A stretch of DNA of 64,000 nt from MGBC124762 sp048201935. GTDB taxonomy: Bacteria > Bacillota > Clostridia > Oscillospirales > Oscillospiraceae. Below are positions 16,820-25,413 of the stretch, one piece after another. How positions within the stretch are numbered: position 1 is the stretch's first letter; each line of letters opens with the position of its first letter. The notes under the pieces were generated by a model that was given only the letters and a program-made list of their open reading frames with translations, made no database searches and was not told where the DNA came from. A program made the position numbers and the translations under genes. Location of the stretch: contig DBFBGR010000014.1 in NCBI GenBank assembly GCA_048201935.1, positions 22,338 through 86,337 of the forward strand, written 5' to 3'.

Positions 16820-17239
16820 ATGGAGAGAAAGACCCGCGAAGCGTGTGAGCTGCGCTATGGCGCGGATAGCTTGACCCTGGAGGACATTTGCTACTATCCA
16901 GAGGACGCGGTCAACGGGAACCCCTATAATACCATCTGCCAGGTGGAGGTGGTCTCGGGCGGGTTTGCCGGAGCGGGGGAGTGGGAGTTCGACTGGACGA
17001 AATTCCTCCACTTTGTGGCCGAGGTGGAGGAACTATACCGCTTCCAACGCCCGGAGGTGGAGCTTCTGGACATCTGTTATGGCTCCCGGGTCAAGCTGAC
17101 AATGGACAAAACGGGGAAGCTGACAGTGTCCGGAAAGTTGTACGGTGATACAATGGGCCAGGTCCTGGAGTTTCAATTTCCCGCCGACCAAACGGCTTTG
17201 GAACCCTTTCTGCGGCAGTTGAAGCAGGTTTGTCGCTGA
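16820..17239 (+). CDS. small conserved-looking protein of unknown function
   Basis: A 139-residue soluble protein, MERKTREACELRYG..., with a beta-rich pattern: CQVEVVSGGFAGAGEWEFDW, VELLDICYGSRVKLTMDK, GKLTVSGKLYGDTMGQVLEF. It has no signal peptide or membrane segment. The build resembles small orphan or immunity-type proteins, but I cannot assign a family with confidence. Start 16820 is preferred because GGGAGAG precedes it. GTG 16802 or ATG 16805 would add six or five residues without a site. It follows the MATE gene by 21 bp and is probably co-transcribed. Confidence 0.6.
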   Translation: MERKTREACELRYGADSLTLEDICYYPEDAVNGNPYNTICQVEVVSGGFAGAGEWEFDWTKFLHFVAEVEELYRFQRPEVELLDICYGSRVKLTMDKTGKLTVSGKLYGDTMGQVLEFQFPADQTALEPFLRQLKQVCR

Positions 17240-17255
17240 AGAATAGCTTCCCCTC

Positions 17256-17284
17256 TTGACATTTGGGGGAAAAGTGGATAAACT
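17256..17284 (+). promoter_or_regulatory. promoter for the T-box-ileS unit
   Basis: Perfect -35 TTGACA (17256-17261), 17-bp spacer, -10 TAAACT (17279-17284), leading directly into the T-box leader. Confidence 0.8.
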
Positions 17285-17290
17285 ATTGGA

Positions 17291-17537
17291 GTTCAAACGC
17301 TTGGATGAGGACGAGTACCCGTGTGACGCCGCGAAGAGAGCCGCCGTTTGGTGCGAGGCGGAGGGCGAGGACGGGGAAGGATCACCTCGGAGCGGTGGGG
17401 CTGAACCAAGAGTAAGCCCCAACGGGCCGTCCCGTTACAGACGTAATGAGCGCCCCGGCCTGGTCGGGGAACAAGAGTGGTACCGCAGAGGTCACAGCGC
17501 GCCTTTGTCTCTTGATAGAGACAAGGGCGCTTTTTTT
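17291..17537 (+). promoter_or_regulatory. T-box leader (tRNA-Ile sensing) with terminator
   Basis: The leader contains the stem I base GATGAGGACGAGTA and the T-box signature AGAGTGGTACCGCAG near 17475-17488, whose UGGU pairs with the ACCA end of uncharged tRNA-Ile. The terminator follows: GCGCCTTTGTCTC (17499-17511) / GAGACAAGGGCGC (17518-17530) and seven T. ATC at 17381-17383 is the likeliest specifier codon (Ile) but I have not folded stem I rigorously. Uncharged tRNA-Ile should favour the antiterminator and read-through into ileS. Confidence 0.9.
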
Positions 17538-17572
17538 GTCAAAAAACCATTTGGAATAAAGGAGACAGCAAC

Positions 17573-20350
17573 ATGGACTTCAACCAGACCGTACACCTTC
17601 CCCAGACCGACTTCCCCATGCGGGCGGGACTGCCCAAGCGGGAGCCGGAGATGCTCCAGGGCTTTGACGGGCTCTATGAGAAGATGGTGGCGCGCAACGA
17701 CGGCAAGCCCCGCTTCGTCCTCCACGACGGCCCTCCCTACGCCAACGGCAACATCCACATCGGCACGGCCATGAACAAGGTCCTCAAGGACATGATCGTG
17801 AAGATGCGCAACATGACCGGCTTCCAGGCTCCCTACGTCCCCGGCTGGGACACCCACGGCCTGCCCATCGAGAGCGCTGTTTTGAAGGACAAGAGCGTCA
17901 AGCGCGAGGAGATGACGGTGGCGGAGTTTCGTACCAAGTGCCGGGAGTACGCCGAGAGCTACATCGCCAAGATGACCGGCCAGTTCCAGCGCCTGGGCGT
18001 GCTGGGCCAGTGGGACGACCCCTATATCACTCTGCTCCCCGAGTTTGAGGCCAAGCAGATCGAGGTCTTCGGCAAGATGGCGGAGAAGGGCCTCATCTAC
18101 AAGGGCATGAAGCCCGTCTACTGGTGCCCCGCCGACCAGACCGCTTTGGCCGAGGCGGAGATCGAGTACGCCGACGACCCCTGTACCACCATCTTCGTCA
18201 AGTTCCCCGTGTCCGACGATATGGGCAAGCTGGGCCAATACGGCGACAAGCGCAAGATGTACTTCGTCATCTGGACCACCACCCCCTGGACCATCCCCGG
18301 CAACATGGCCATCTGCGTCAACGCGGGCTTCGAGTATGTGCTCTTGGAGGCCCCCAACGGCGAGGTGTATATCTTGGCCAAGGAGCTGGCGGAGAACGTC
18401 TGCAAGCAGGCCGGCATCGACTACGCCGCGTGCAAGGTGCTGGCCACGCTGAAGGGCGAGGACTTTGAGCTGATGACCGCCCGGCATCCCCTCTTTGACC
18501 GCGACAGCGTGCTGCTGTGCGGCGACCACGTGACCCTGGACGCGGGCACCGGCTGCGTCCACACCGCTCCGGGCTTCGGCGCGGACGACTTCTATATCTG
18601 CCAGGCCTACGACAAGTCGGGCAAGACTTCCATCGGCGTGCCCGTGCCCGTCAACGCCAAGGGCGTGATGACCGACGAGCGCTATAACGGCCAGTTCTAC
18701 GCCAAGGGCAACGACCTGGTCATCGCCGACCTGGAGGAATGCGGCGCGCTGCTGAGCAAGGAGAGCATCACCCACTCCTACCCCCACTGCTGGCGGTGTA
18801 AGAACCCCATCATCTTCCGGGCCACCGAGCAGTGGTTCTGCAGCGTGGACGCCATCAAGGACGCCGCCGTCAAGAGCTGCGACGACATCTGGTGGAAGCC
18901 CGACTGGGGCAAGGAGCGGATGATCTCCATGATCTCCGAGCGCAACGACTGGTGCATCTCCCGCCAGCGGGTGTGGGGCGTGCCCATCCCCATGTTCTAC
19001 TGTGAGAAGTGCGGCGGCGAGGTCATCAACCCCGATACCATCGCCCATGTGGCCGACCTCTTCCGCAAGAACGGCTCCAACGTATGGTTCGACAGACCCG
19101 CGGATGACTTGGTGCCGTCTGGATTAAAATGCCCCCACTGCGGCCATGACCACTTCACCAAGGAGACCGACATCATGGACGTGTGGTTCGACTCCGGCTC
19201 CACCTGGGCCGCCGTGGCCGACGCTCGGGAGTGCCTGAAGTACCCCGCCGATCTCTATCTGGAGGGCGGCGACCAGTACCGTGGCTGGTTCCAGTCCAGC
19301 ATGCTCACCTCCATCGCCGTCAACGGCGTGGCCCCCTATAAACAGATCGTCACCCACGGCTGGACGGTGGACGGCGAGGGCAAGGCCATGCACAAGTCCC
19401 TAGGCAACGCCGTCAGCCCCGACGAGGTGCTCAAGGACTACGGCGCGGACATCTTCCGTCTGTGGGTGGCCTCCGCCGACTACACCCAGGACATGCGCAT
19501 CTCCCAGGACATCCTCAAGCAGCTGGCCCAGGCCTATTTGAAGATCCGCAACACCGCCCGGTACATGCTGGGCAACCTGGCGGACTTCGACCCCGACCAG
19601 GCGACCTCCGTGGCGGAGCTGCTGGATCTGGACCGCTGGGCGGTCCATCAGCTTGGAAAGCTGGCTAAGACTTGCCGGGCGGCCTACGACGTGTACGACT
19701 TCCACGTGGTCTACCGGGCCATCTACAACTTCTGCGTCATCGAGATGTCCAACTTCTATCTGGACGTGATCAAGGACCGGCTCTACTGCGGCGATGCTGC
19801 AGGCCGCAAGAGCGCCCAGAGTGCGCTCTATCTGCTGCTGGACGGCCTGACCCGTCTGCTGGCCCCCATCCTGGCCTTCACTTCCGACGAGATCTGGCAC
19901 GCCATGCCCCATGCCAAGGGGGCCAACGCCGACAGCGTGCTTTTGAACGACATGCCCGACTTTGACCCCGCCCTGGCCCTTTCTGAGGCCGAGGAGGCCC
20001 GCTGGGCCGAGCTGCTGGGCGTTCGGGATACGGTGCTCAAGGCCCTGGAGCTGGCCCGTGAGGAGGGCGTGAAGAAGAACCAGGACGCGGAGGTGGCCCT
20101 GCGGCTGGACGCCGAGACCTTCGCCGCCTGGCAAGCGGGCAAATTCCTGCCCGGCTTTGACGAGGCGGACCTTGCCACGCTGTTCATCGTGTCCAAGGTG
20201 ACGGTGGAGCAGGGGAGTGGCGAGGGCGTGAACGCCCAGGTGAAGCTCTCCCAGGCTCCCAAGTGCCCCCGGTGCTGGAACCACCACGCTGATGTGGACG
20301 AAAACGGCCTGTGCCCCCGCTGTGCCGCTGTGCTGGGTCAGGAGGGCTGA
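17573..20350 (+). CDS. ileS: isoleucyl-tRNA synthetase
   Basis: A 925-residue class I synthetase with editing domain. The HIGH motif is DGPPYANGNIHIGTAMNK. The editing (CP1) region has TTTPWTIPGNMAICV and a GTGCVHTAPGFGADDF pocket. The catalytic loop is GKAMHKSLGN, the KMSKS variant common in this group. The C terminus carries a zinc finger CPRCWNHH ... CPRC. Length is standard. Regulation is by the T-box immediately upstream. lspA starts one base after its stop. Confidence 0.98.
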   Translation: MDFNQTVHLPQTDFPMRAGLPKREPEMLQGFDGLYEKMVARNDGKPRFVLHDGPPYANGNIHIGTAMNKVLKDMIVKMRNMTGFQAPYVPGWDTHGLPIESAVLKDKSVKREEMTVAEFRTKCREYAESYIAKMTGQFQRLGVLGQWDDPYITLLPEFEAKQIEVFGKMAEKGLIYKGMKPVYWCPADQTALAEAEIEYADDPCTTIFVKFPVSDDMGKLGQYGDKRKMYFVIWTTTPWTIPGNMAICVNAGFEYVLLEAPNGEVYILAKELAENVCKQAGIDYAACKVLATLKGEDFELMTARHPLFDRDSVLLCGDHVTLDAGTGCVHTAPGFGADDFYICQAYDKSGKTSIGVPVPVNAKGVMTDERYNGQFYAKGNDLVIADLEECGALLSKESITHSYPHCWRCKNPIIFRATEQWFCSVDAIKDAAVKSCDDIWWKPDWGKERMISMISERNDWCISRQRVWGVPIPMFYCEKCGGEVINPDTIAHVADLFRKNGSNVWFDRPADDLVPSGLKCPHCGHDHFTKETDIMDVWFDSGSTWAAVADARECLKYPADLYLEGGDQYRGWFQSSMLTSIAVNGVAPYKQIVTHGWTVDGEGKAMHKSLGNAVSPDEVLKDYGADIFRLWVASADYTQDMRISQDILKQLAQAYLKIRNTARYMLGNLADFDPDQATSVAELLDLDRWAVHQLGKLAKTCRAAYDVYDFHVVYRAIYNFCVIEMSNFYLDVIKDRLYCGDAAGRKSAQSALYLLLDGLTRLLAPILAFTSDEIWHAMPHAKGANADSVLLNDMPDFDPALALSEAEEARWAELLGVRDTVLKALELAREEGVKKNQDAEVALRLDAETFAAWQAGKFLPGFDEADLATLFIVSKVTVEQGSGEGVNAQVKLSQAPKCPRCWNHHADVDENGLCPRCAAVLGQEG

Positions 20351-20351
20351 G

Positions 20352-20873
20352 TTGGAGACGAAGCATCGTAAGCTGCTGTGGCTGTGGTACGCCCTGGCGG
20401 GCGTGCTGGTCATCCTTGACCAGGTGGTCAAGGGCCTGGTGCGCGCTACCCTGGACCTGGGGGAGCGCCGCCCCTTCATCCCCTATTTTATCGAGCTCTA
20501 CCATGTGGAGAATACCGGCGGAGCCTTCTCCATCTTCAACGACTATACCTGGATCTTGGCCGTGCTGTCGGCGGTGGTGACGGTGGCCCTGGTCCTGGCC
20601 CTTTGGAAGGGCGCTCTGGCGGACAGCACCCTGCCCCGGTTGTGCGTGACCCTGGTGCTGGCCGGCGCGGCGGGCAACCTCATCGACCGGGTCCGGGTGG
20701 GCAAGGTCACCGATATGTTCAACTTCACCTTTATGCGCTTTGGGGTGTTCAACGTGGCCGACATCTGCGTGGTCTGCGGCATTTTGGGCTACGCGCTGTG
20801 GCTTTTGCTGACCCAGAGCCGCAAGGGAGAAACCGAGGACGACGGCCATGAAGCTGACGCTGAGCGTCCCTGA
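20352..20873 (+). CDS. lspA: lipoprotein signal peptidase (signal peptidase II)
   Basis: A 173-residue, four-pass membrane aspartyl protease that cleaves prolipoprotein signal peptides. Family motifs are LDQVVKG, VENTGGAFSIF, AGAAGNLIDRV and FNVADICVV. The Asp residues in NLIDR and NVAD are the catalytic pair. The start is TTG at 20352, with GGAGGG 6 bp upstream and only one base after the ileS stop; no better ATG exists before the first membrane segment. It overlaps the next gene by 26 bp. The ileS-lspA-rluA order is widely conserved. Confidence 0.95.
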   Translation: METKHRKLLWLWYALAGVLVILDQVVKGLVRATLDLGERRPFIPYFIELYHVENTGGAFSIFNDYTWILAVLSAVVTVALVLALWKGALADSTLPRLCVTLVLAGAAGNLIDRVRVGKVTDMFNFTFMRFGVFNVADICVVCGILGYALWLLLTQSRKGETEDDGHEADAERP

Positions 20874-21750
20874 GTCGGGCCTACGGGCCGACGCGTTTTT
20901 GGCCGAGGCCGTAGAGGACCTGACCCGCTCCGCCGCACAAAGGCTGATGGAGACCGGAGCGGTAACGTGTAACGGCGTTGCTGTCACCAAAAGCATGAAA
21001 TTGCCCGCTGGGGCGGTGGTGGAGGTAGAGCTCCCCGAGCCCGAGCCCATGGAGGCCGCGCCGGAGGACATCCCCCTGGACGTGGTCTTTGAGGACGCCG
21101 ACGTGATCGTCATCAATAAGCCGGTGGGCATGGTGGTCCACCCCGCGCCGGGACATCCGTCAGGAACGCTGGTCAACGCTCTGCTGCACCACTGCGGCGG
21201 CAGTCTCTCAGGCATCAACGGCGTTCTGCGTCCCGGCATCGTCCACCGCATCGACCGGGACACCTCCGGGCTGCTCATCGCCGCCAAAAACGACAAGGCC
21301 CACCTGGCCTTGGCGGCCCAGCTCCAGGGCCACACCCTGCGGCGGGTCTACCACGGCATCGTGGTGGGCGGTCTCCGGGCCGACAGCGGCACGGTGGACG
21401 CGCCCTTGGACCGCAACCCCAAGGACCGCAAGAAGATGGCCGTGGTCCCCGGGGGCCGGGAGGCGGTGACTCACTACCGGGTCTTGGAGCGTTTGAGCGG
21501 CTACACCTACGCCGAATTTCGCCTGGAGACGGGCCGCACCCATCAAATTCGGGTCCACATGGCCCATCTGGGCCACCCGCTGCTGGGGGACCGGGTCTAC
21601 GGTAGCCCTAAGGGCTACCCGGGCCTGGAGGGCCAGTGCCTTCACGCCAAGGCCCTTACCTTCGTCCACCCCGGCACCGGGGAGGAGACCACGGTGGAGT
21701 GCCCCTTGCCCGACTATTTCACCGCCGTGCTGGACAAGCTCCGGCGGTAA
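20848..21750 (+). CDS. RluA/RluD-family rRNA/tRNA pseudouridine synthase
   Basis: A 300-residue enzyme. An N-terminal S4 RNA-binding domain (LRADAFLAEAVEDLTRSAAQRL) leads into the RluA catalytic domain: VINKPVGMVVHPAPG, GIVHRIDRDTSGLLI with the catalytic Asp in RIDRDTSG, AHLALAAQLQ, ETGRTHQIRVHMAHLGHP and a LHAKALTF ending. The target uridine cannot be told from sequence; RluD (23S) is the usual label for the Bacillus ylyB-like member found in this position. Last gene of the T-box unit. Confidence 0.93.
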   Translation: MKLTLSVPESGLRADAFLAEAVEDLTRSAAQRLMETGAVTCNGVAVTKSMKLPAGAVVEVELPEPEPMEAAPEDIPLDVVFEDADVIVINKPVGMVVHPAPGHPSGTLVNALLHHCGGSLSGINGVLRPGIVHRIDRDTSGLLIAAKNDKAHLALAAQLQGHTLRRVYHGIVVGGLRADSGTVDAPLDRNPKDRKKMAVVPGGREAVTHYRVLERLSGYTYAEFRLETGRTHQIRVHMAHLGHPLLGDRVYGSPKGYPGLEGQCLHAKALTFVHPGTGEETTVECPLPDYFTAVLDKLRR

Positions 21751-21792
21751 GCACACGAAAATCGACCCCTTGATGCAAAGGAGGGCTTTGTG

Positions 21793-22485
21793 ATGACCCA
21801 GAGCGCCCATATCCTGGTGGTGGAGGACGATGTGGACATCAACCGTCTGCTGTGCACCATCCTCACCACCGCGGGCCACGATGTGCGGCCCGCCTTTTCC
21901 GGCAGCGAGGCTCTGCTGTGGGCGGAGAAGTACGACTACGACGCGGTGCTGCTGGACCTGATGCTCCCCGGCCTCAGCGGCGAGGAGTTCATCCGGCGCA
22001 TCCGTGGGGACAAGACCATGCCCATTTTGGTGCTCTCGGCCAAGGTGGCGGTGGAGGACCGGGTCAACGTCCTGGACCTGGGGGCGGACGACTTCATCCC
22101 CAAGCCCTTTGACAACCGGGAGGTGCTGGCCCGGGTGGAGGCCCAGCTGCGCCGCAGCCGCCGCTTTCAAGCTGGCGCGGCGGACCAGGGGACGCTGAGC
22201 TGGGGCCCCATCGCCCTGGACCGGGCGGCCCACACCGCCACGCTGAACGGCCAGGAGCTGCCCCTCACCGCCCACGAGTTCGCCATTTTGGCCTTGCTGA
22301 TGGAAAGCCCCAGGCGGACCTTCTCCCGGGCCCAAATTTACGAGGCGGTGTGGGGGGAGGAATTCATGGGCGACGACAACACCGTCAACGTCCACATCTC
22401 CAACCTTCGTGGCAAGCTGGGGGATGGGGAGTATATCAAGACCGTGTGGGGCGTGGGCTTTCGCATGGCGAATCTGGAACTTTAA
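21793..22485 (+). CDS. OmpR/PhoB-family response regulator
   Basis: A 230-residue two-component regulator. The receiver domain has the acidic pocket in VVEDDVDI, the phospho-acceptor Asp in AVLLDLMLPG, and the Lys in PKPF. A winged-helix DNA-binding domain follows (ELPLTAHEFAILALLM, TVNVHISNLRGKL, GVGFRM). The ATG at 21793 has GGAGG at a normal distance. An ABC transporter pair and then the histidine kinase follow on the same strand, so this is probably the control unit of a BceRS/BcrAB-like envelope-stress or peptide-resistance system. The 86-bp gap to the ATPase gene is AT-rich and carries repeated ACTTT words that could be its target. Confidence 0.9.
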   Translation: MTQSAHILVVEDDVDINRLLCTILTTAGHDVRPAFSGSEALLWAEKYDYDAVLLDLMLPGLSGEEFIRRIRGDKTMPILVLSAKVAVEDRVNVLDLGADDFIPKPFDNREVLARVEAQLRRSRRFQAGAADQGTLSWGPIALDRAAHTATLNGQELPLTAHEFAILALLMESPRRTFSRAQIYEAVWGEEFMGDDNTVNVHISNLRGKLGDGEYIKTVWGVGFRMANLEL

Positions 22486-22571
22486 GCTTTCTTTATACTT
22501 TCTTTGAGAGACCTTGAACTTTTGGCGTTATCCTTAGGGTACCCTCAACGAAAGGAAGGCGTGAAAACCCT

Positions 22572-23495
22572 ATGGAAAAACCAGTGTTGACCACCCACGG
22601 TCTCACCCGTGCCTACGGCCGCCATCTGGCCCTGGACCAGGTGAGCATCACCGTGCCCCGGGGCGAGATCTACGGCCTGGTGGGCCGAAACGGCGCGGGC
22701 AAGACCACGCTGATGCGCCTGGTGACAGGCCAGAGCGTCCCCACCGCGGGCTCCATCGAGCTCTTTGGCAAGACAAGCTCCCGTGAGCTGCGCCAGGAGC
22801 GCAGCCGCACCGGGGCCATGATCGAGACCCCGACCTTCTCTCCCTTCTTGGACGCCCGGGAGAACCTGGAGTACTACCGCATCCAGCGAGGCATCCCCGG
22901 CAAGGAGGCGGTGGAGGAGGCCCTGGCTATGGTGGACCTCACCGACACCGGCAAAAAGAAGTTCAAGACCTTCTCTCTGGGCATGAAGCAGCGCTTGGGC
23001 CTGGCCCTGGCGCTGATGAACCACCCCGACTTCCTCATCCTGGACGAGCCCATCAACGGCCTGGACCCCGAAGGCGTGGCGGAGTTTCGCCAGCTGCTGC
23101 GGCGGCTGAACCGGGAGCGTCAGACCACCATCCTCATCTCCAGCCACATCCTCTCTGAGCTCTCCGCCGTGGCCACCTGCTACGGCTTTTTGGAGAAGGG
23201 CAAGCTGCTGGAGGAGGTCACCGCCCAGGGTCTGGACGAGAAGTGCCGGGTGTGCCTGCGCTTGCAGGTCAGCGACACCGCCAAGGCCGCCGTGGCCCTG
23301 CACATCAAGCTGGGTACGGACCAGTTCAAGGTGCTGGAGGGCAACGTCATCGAGCTCTACGACCTGCTGGACCGGCCCCAGGAGGTGTCCGCCGCCATGG
23401 CCGCCGAGGGCGTGGCTCTGGCCAGCCTGGAGCGGCGGGGCAGCGACCTGGAGGCCTACTTCCTGGACCTGATCGGAGGTGGGCACGATGCTTAA
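22572..23495 (+). CDS. ABC transporter ATP-binding protein (BcrA/lantibiotic-immunity type)
   Basis: A 307-residue ATPase. Walker A is GRNGAGKTTL, the signature is FSLGMKQRLGLALAL, Walker B is FLILDEPINGLDP, and the H-loop is ISSHILSEL. The long C-terminal extension after the ATPase core is typical of BcrA-like subunits. Related pairs pump or shield against peptide antibiotics such as bacitracin or lantibiotics. It overlaps the permease gene by 8 bp and lies between regulator and kinase. Confidence 0.92.
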   Translation: MEKPVLTTHGLTRAYGRHLALDQVSITVPRGEIYGLVGRNGAGKTTLMRLVTGQSVPTAGSIELFGKTSSRELRQERSRTGAMIETPTFSPFLDARENLEYYRIQRGIPGKEAVEEALAMVDLTDTGKKKFKTFSLGMKQRLGLALALMNHPDFLILDEPINGLDPEGVAEFRQLLRRLNRERQTTILISSHILSELSAVATCYGFLEKGKLLEEVTAQGLDEKCRVCLRLQVSDTAKAAVALHIKLGTDQFKVLEGNVIELYDLLDRPQEVSAAMAAEGVALASLERRGSDLEAYFLDLIGGGHDA

Positions 23496-24261
23496 CTACA
23501 TTCGCGCGGAGCTCTATAAGCTCTTCCACCGCAAGTATTTCTGGATCACGTTGCTGGTGACCCTGACCCTGGAGAGCCTTTTGGTGGGCGGCTGGGCCTT
23601 CATCAACATGCACGGCGCCCACGTCTCCTTTGACGAGGCCCTCTACACCGTCACCTACGAGCTGATACTGGGGCTCTACTTCACCATTATCGCGGGTGAC
23701 ATCGTCTTCGCCGGGCAGTATAAGAACGCCACACTGAAAAACGAGGTCTCCTTCGGCCTGCCCCGGTGGCGCATCTACCTGGGCAAGCTGACCGCCCAGC
23801 TCATCACCGCGCTGCTGCTGTGCTTTGTGATGATGGCCTATTATATCGCTATTTGCCGGCTGCTTTTGCCTGTGGACACCACGCTGGGCGGCCAGGCCGC
23901 GCTGGCGAACATCGCGACCCAGCTCCTCTACGCCCTGCCCCTGTGGATCGGCGCCCAGGCGGCGGTGTGTGCCTGCCTTTTCTGCATCAAAGGCGGCACG
24001 GGCGCGTCCATCACCGCCGTGGCCCTTTTCGGCGCGCTGCCTGTGGCGCTGGAGTTTTTGGGGCTGATGTTCAGCGCTCAGCCCTTTGGCCAGGCCCTGC
24101 TGTTGGCCTACGACTGGTTGCCGTCGCAGTTGCTTCAGCGGATCGGGAACCGGGTCGGCGATTGGGGCTACTTTGCCCAGACCTGCCTGGTAGGCGGGGT
24201 GTGGCTGGTCGTCCCCACGGCCCTGGGGCTGTGGAATTTCTCCCGCAAGGAGATCAACTGA
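23488..24261 (+). CDS. ABC transporter permease (ABC-2 type)
   Basis: A 257-residue membrane protein with about six hydrophobic segments, beginning MLNYIRAELYKLFHRKYFW, the usual opening of BcrB/lantibiotic-immunity permeases. The segment YKNATLKNEVSFGLPRWRIYLGKL is a conserved cytoplasmic region of this type. Start 23488 is chosen over the GTG at 23479 because GGAGG sits at the right distance. It forms the exporter with the preceding ATPase. Confidence 0.85.
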   Translation: MLNYIRAELYKLFHRKYFWITLLVTLTLESLLVGGWAFINMHGAHVSFDEALYTVTYELILGLYFTIIAGDIVFAGQYKNATLKNEVSFGLPRWRIYLGKLTAQLITALLLCFVMMAYYIAICRLLLPVDTTLGGQAALANIATQLLYALPLWIGAQAAVCACLFCIKGGTGASITAVALFGALPVALEFLGLMFSAQPFGQALLLAYDWLPSQLLQRIGNRVGDWGYFAQTCLVGGVWLVVPTALGLWNFSRKEIN

Positions 24262-24279
24262 GAAAAGGAGGCGGCGCAT

Positions 24280-25188
24280 ATGCAGACAGCCATCATCGTA
24301 TTGCTGGCGCTGGTATGCGCCGCCCTCGTTTACTATCTTTTGACCCTGTGCCGTGGGCTCACCGCCGCCAAAAAGCGGCTCCGGGACCAGATCGGCCACG
24401 AGACCCGGACCCGGCTGGACGTGCCCTGCCCCAACGCCGCGGCGGAGGGCCTTTTCCAGGAGATCAACGCTCTGTTGGAGCGGCGTGAGGACGAGCGGGC
24501 GGAGTACGCCCGCCAGGAGCAGGACCTCCGGCGGCAGATCGCCGATGTGTCCCACGACCTTAGAACGCCCCTCACCTCCATCCTGGGCTATTTGCAGCTC
24601 TTGGAGGACGAGGACCTGACCCAGACGCAAAAGGCCGAATATCTATCCGTCATCCGGGGCCGGGCGGTGACGCTGCAGACCCTCATCACGTCCTTCTACG
24701 ACCTCTCCCGGCTGGAGGGTGGGCAGTGGAGGCTGGAGCGTGAGGTGGTGGACCTCTCCCGCATTGTCCAGGACCAGCTGGCCCTGGCCTACGAAACGCT
24801 GGAACAGGCCGGGATGCCGCCGGAGGTGGACCTGCCCCAGGAGCCGTTGGCGGTCTGGGGAGACGAGAAGGCGGTGGTGCGGGTGGTGTCCAACCTGCTG
24901 ACCAACGCCCTCCACCACGGTGCGCCGCCGCTGGCGGTGTCTTTGAAACGGCAGGGAAATGCCGTGGCAGTCCAGTTTCAAAATGCCGCGCCGGCCATGA
25001 CCCAGGACCAGGCCGGACGGGTCTTTCAGCGCTTTTACACCTCCGACCCTTCACGCGCGGGTAAAAATACCGGCCTGGGCCTTGCCATCGTCCAGGCGTT
25101 GATGGAGCGCATGGACGGCGCGGCGGAGGCGGTCTTGGAGGATGGTCTATTCCGTATCAAGCTGACCTTCCGGGCCGTTGACCCTTGA
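24280..25188 (+). CDS. sensor histidine kinase
   Basis: A 302-residue kinase with a single N-terminal membrane segment (IIVLLALVCAALVYYLLTL) and no sizeable extracellular loop, as in intramembrane-sensing kinases that work with ABC transporters. A coiled linker leads to the H-box DVSHDLRTPLTSILGY, then the N-box VSNLLTNALHHG and the G-box NTGLGLAIVQALM. AAAGGAGG precedes its ATG at 24280. Its stop codon is overlapped by the -35 of the TPP-riboswitch promoter. Confidence 0.92.
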   Translation: MQTAIIVLLALVCAALVYYLLTLCRGLTAAKKRLRDQIGHETRTRLDVPCPNAAAEGLFQEINALLERREDERAEYARQEQDLRRQIADVSHDLRTPLTSILGYLQLLEDEDLTQTQKAEYLSVIRGRAVTLQTLITSFYDLSRLEGGQWRLEREVVDLSRIVQDQLALAYETLEQAGMPPEVDLPQEPLAVWGDEKAVVRVVSNLLTNALHHGAPPLAVSLKRQGNAVAVQFQNAAPAMTQDQAGRVFQRFYTSDPSRAGKNTGLGLAIVQALMERMDGAAEAVLEDGLFRIKLTFRAVDP

Positions 25189-25213
25189 CCGTAGCGACAA
25201 AACATGCTATAAT
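25185..25213 (+). promoter_or_regulatory. promoter for the thiT riboswitch transcript
   Basis: -35 TTGACC (25185-25190), 17-bp spacer, perfect -10 TATAAT (25208-25213). Confidence 0.85.
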
Positions 25214-25239
25214 GACCGTTGACCGCAGTTCAACTGAAC

Positions 25240-25340
25240 ACAGGGGCGCTGGACGCAAGTCCGGCTGTGATGCGGGAGGTATGGCCCTCCCCGGTCCCTT
25301 TGAAGCTGATCCGGGTAATGCCGGCGTAGCGAGTGCTTCG
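25240..25340 (+). promoter_or_regulatory. TPP riboswitch (THI element)
   Basis: Conserved THI-box pieces appear in order: CAGGGGCGC, GGCTGTGATGCGGGAGG, and CCCTTTGAAGCTGATCCGGG with TAATGCCGGCGTAGCGA. It is followed by a 15-base palindrome CGACATAATATGTCG (25339-25353) that may form part of the switching stem, and then a terminator directly before the thiT ribosome site. Confidence 0.93.
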
Positions 25341-25360
25341 ACATAATATGTCGTTCCTTG

Positions 25361-25398
25361 TACCACGCCCACTTGCTTGGGCTGCGGTACATTTTTTT
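25361..25398 (+). terminator. riboswitch-controlled terminator
   Basis: Stem from GTACCACGCCCA to TGGGCTGCGGTAC (one mismatch and one bulge) followed by ATTTTTTT, ending just before the thiT AGGAGG. TPP binding should favour it. Confidence 0.75.
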
Positions 25399-25413
25399 AG
25401 GAGGAACGACAAT

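Noticed and set aside
17492..19048. A 518-codon minus-strand frame opposite ileS
   Set aside because: Shadow of ileS; it also runs into the T-box terminator.
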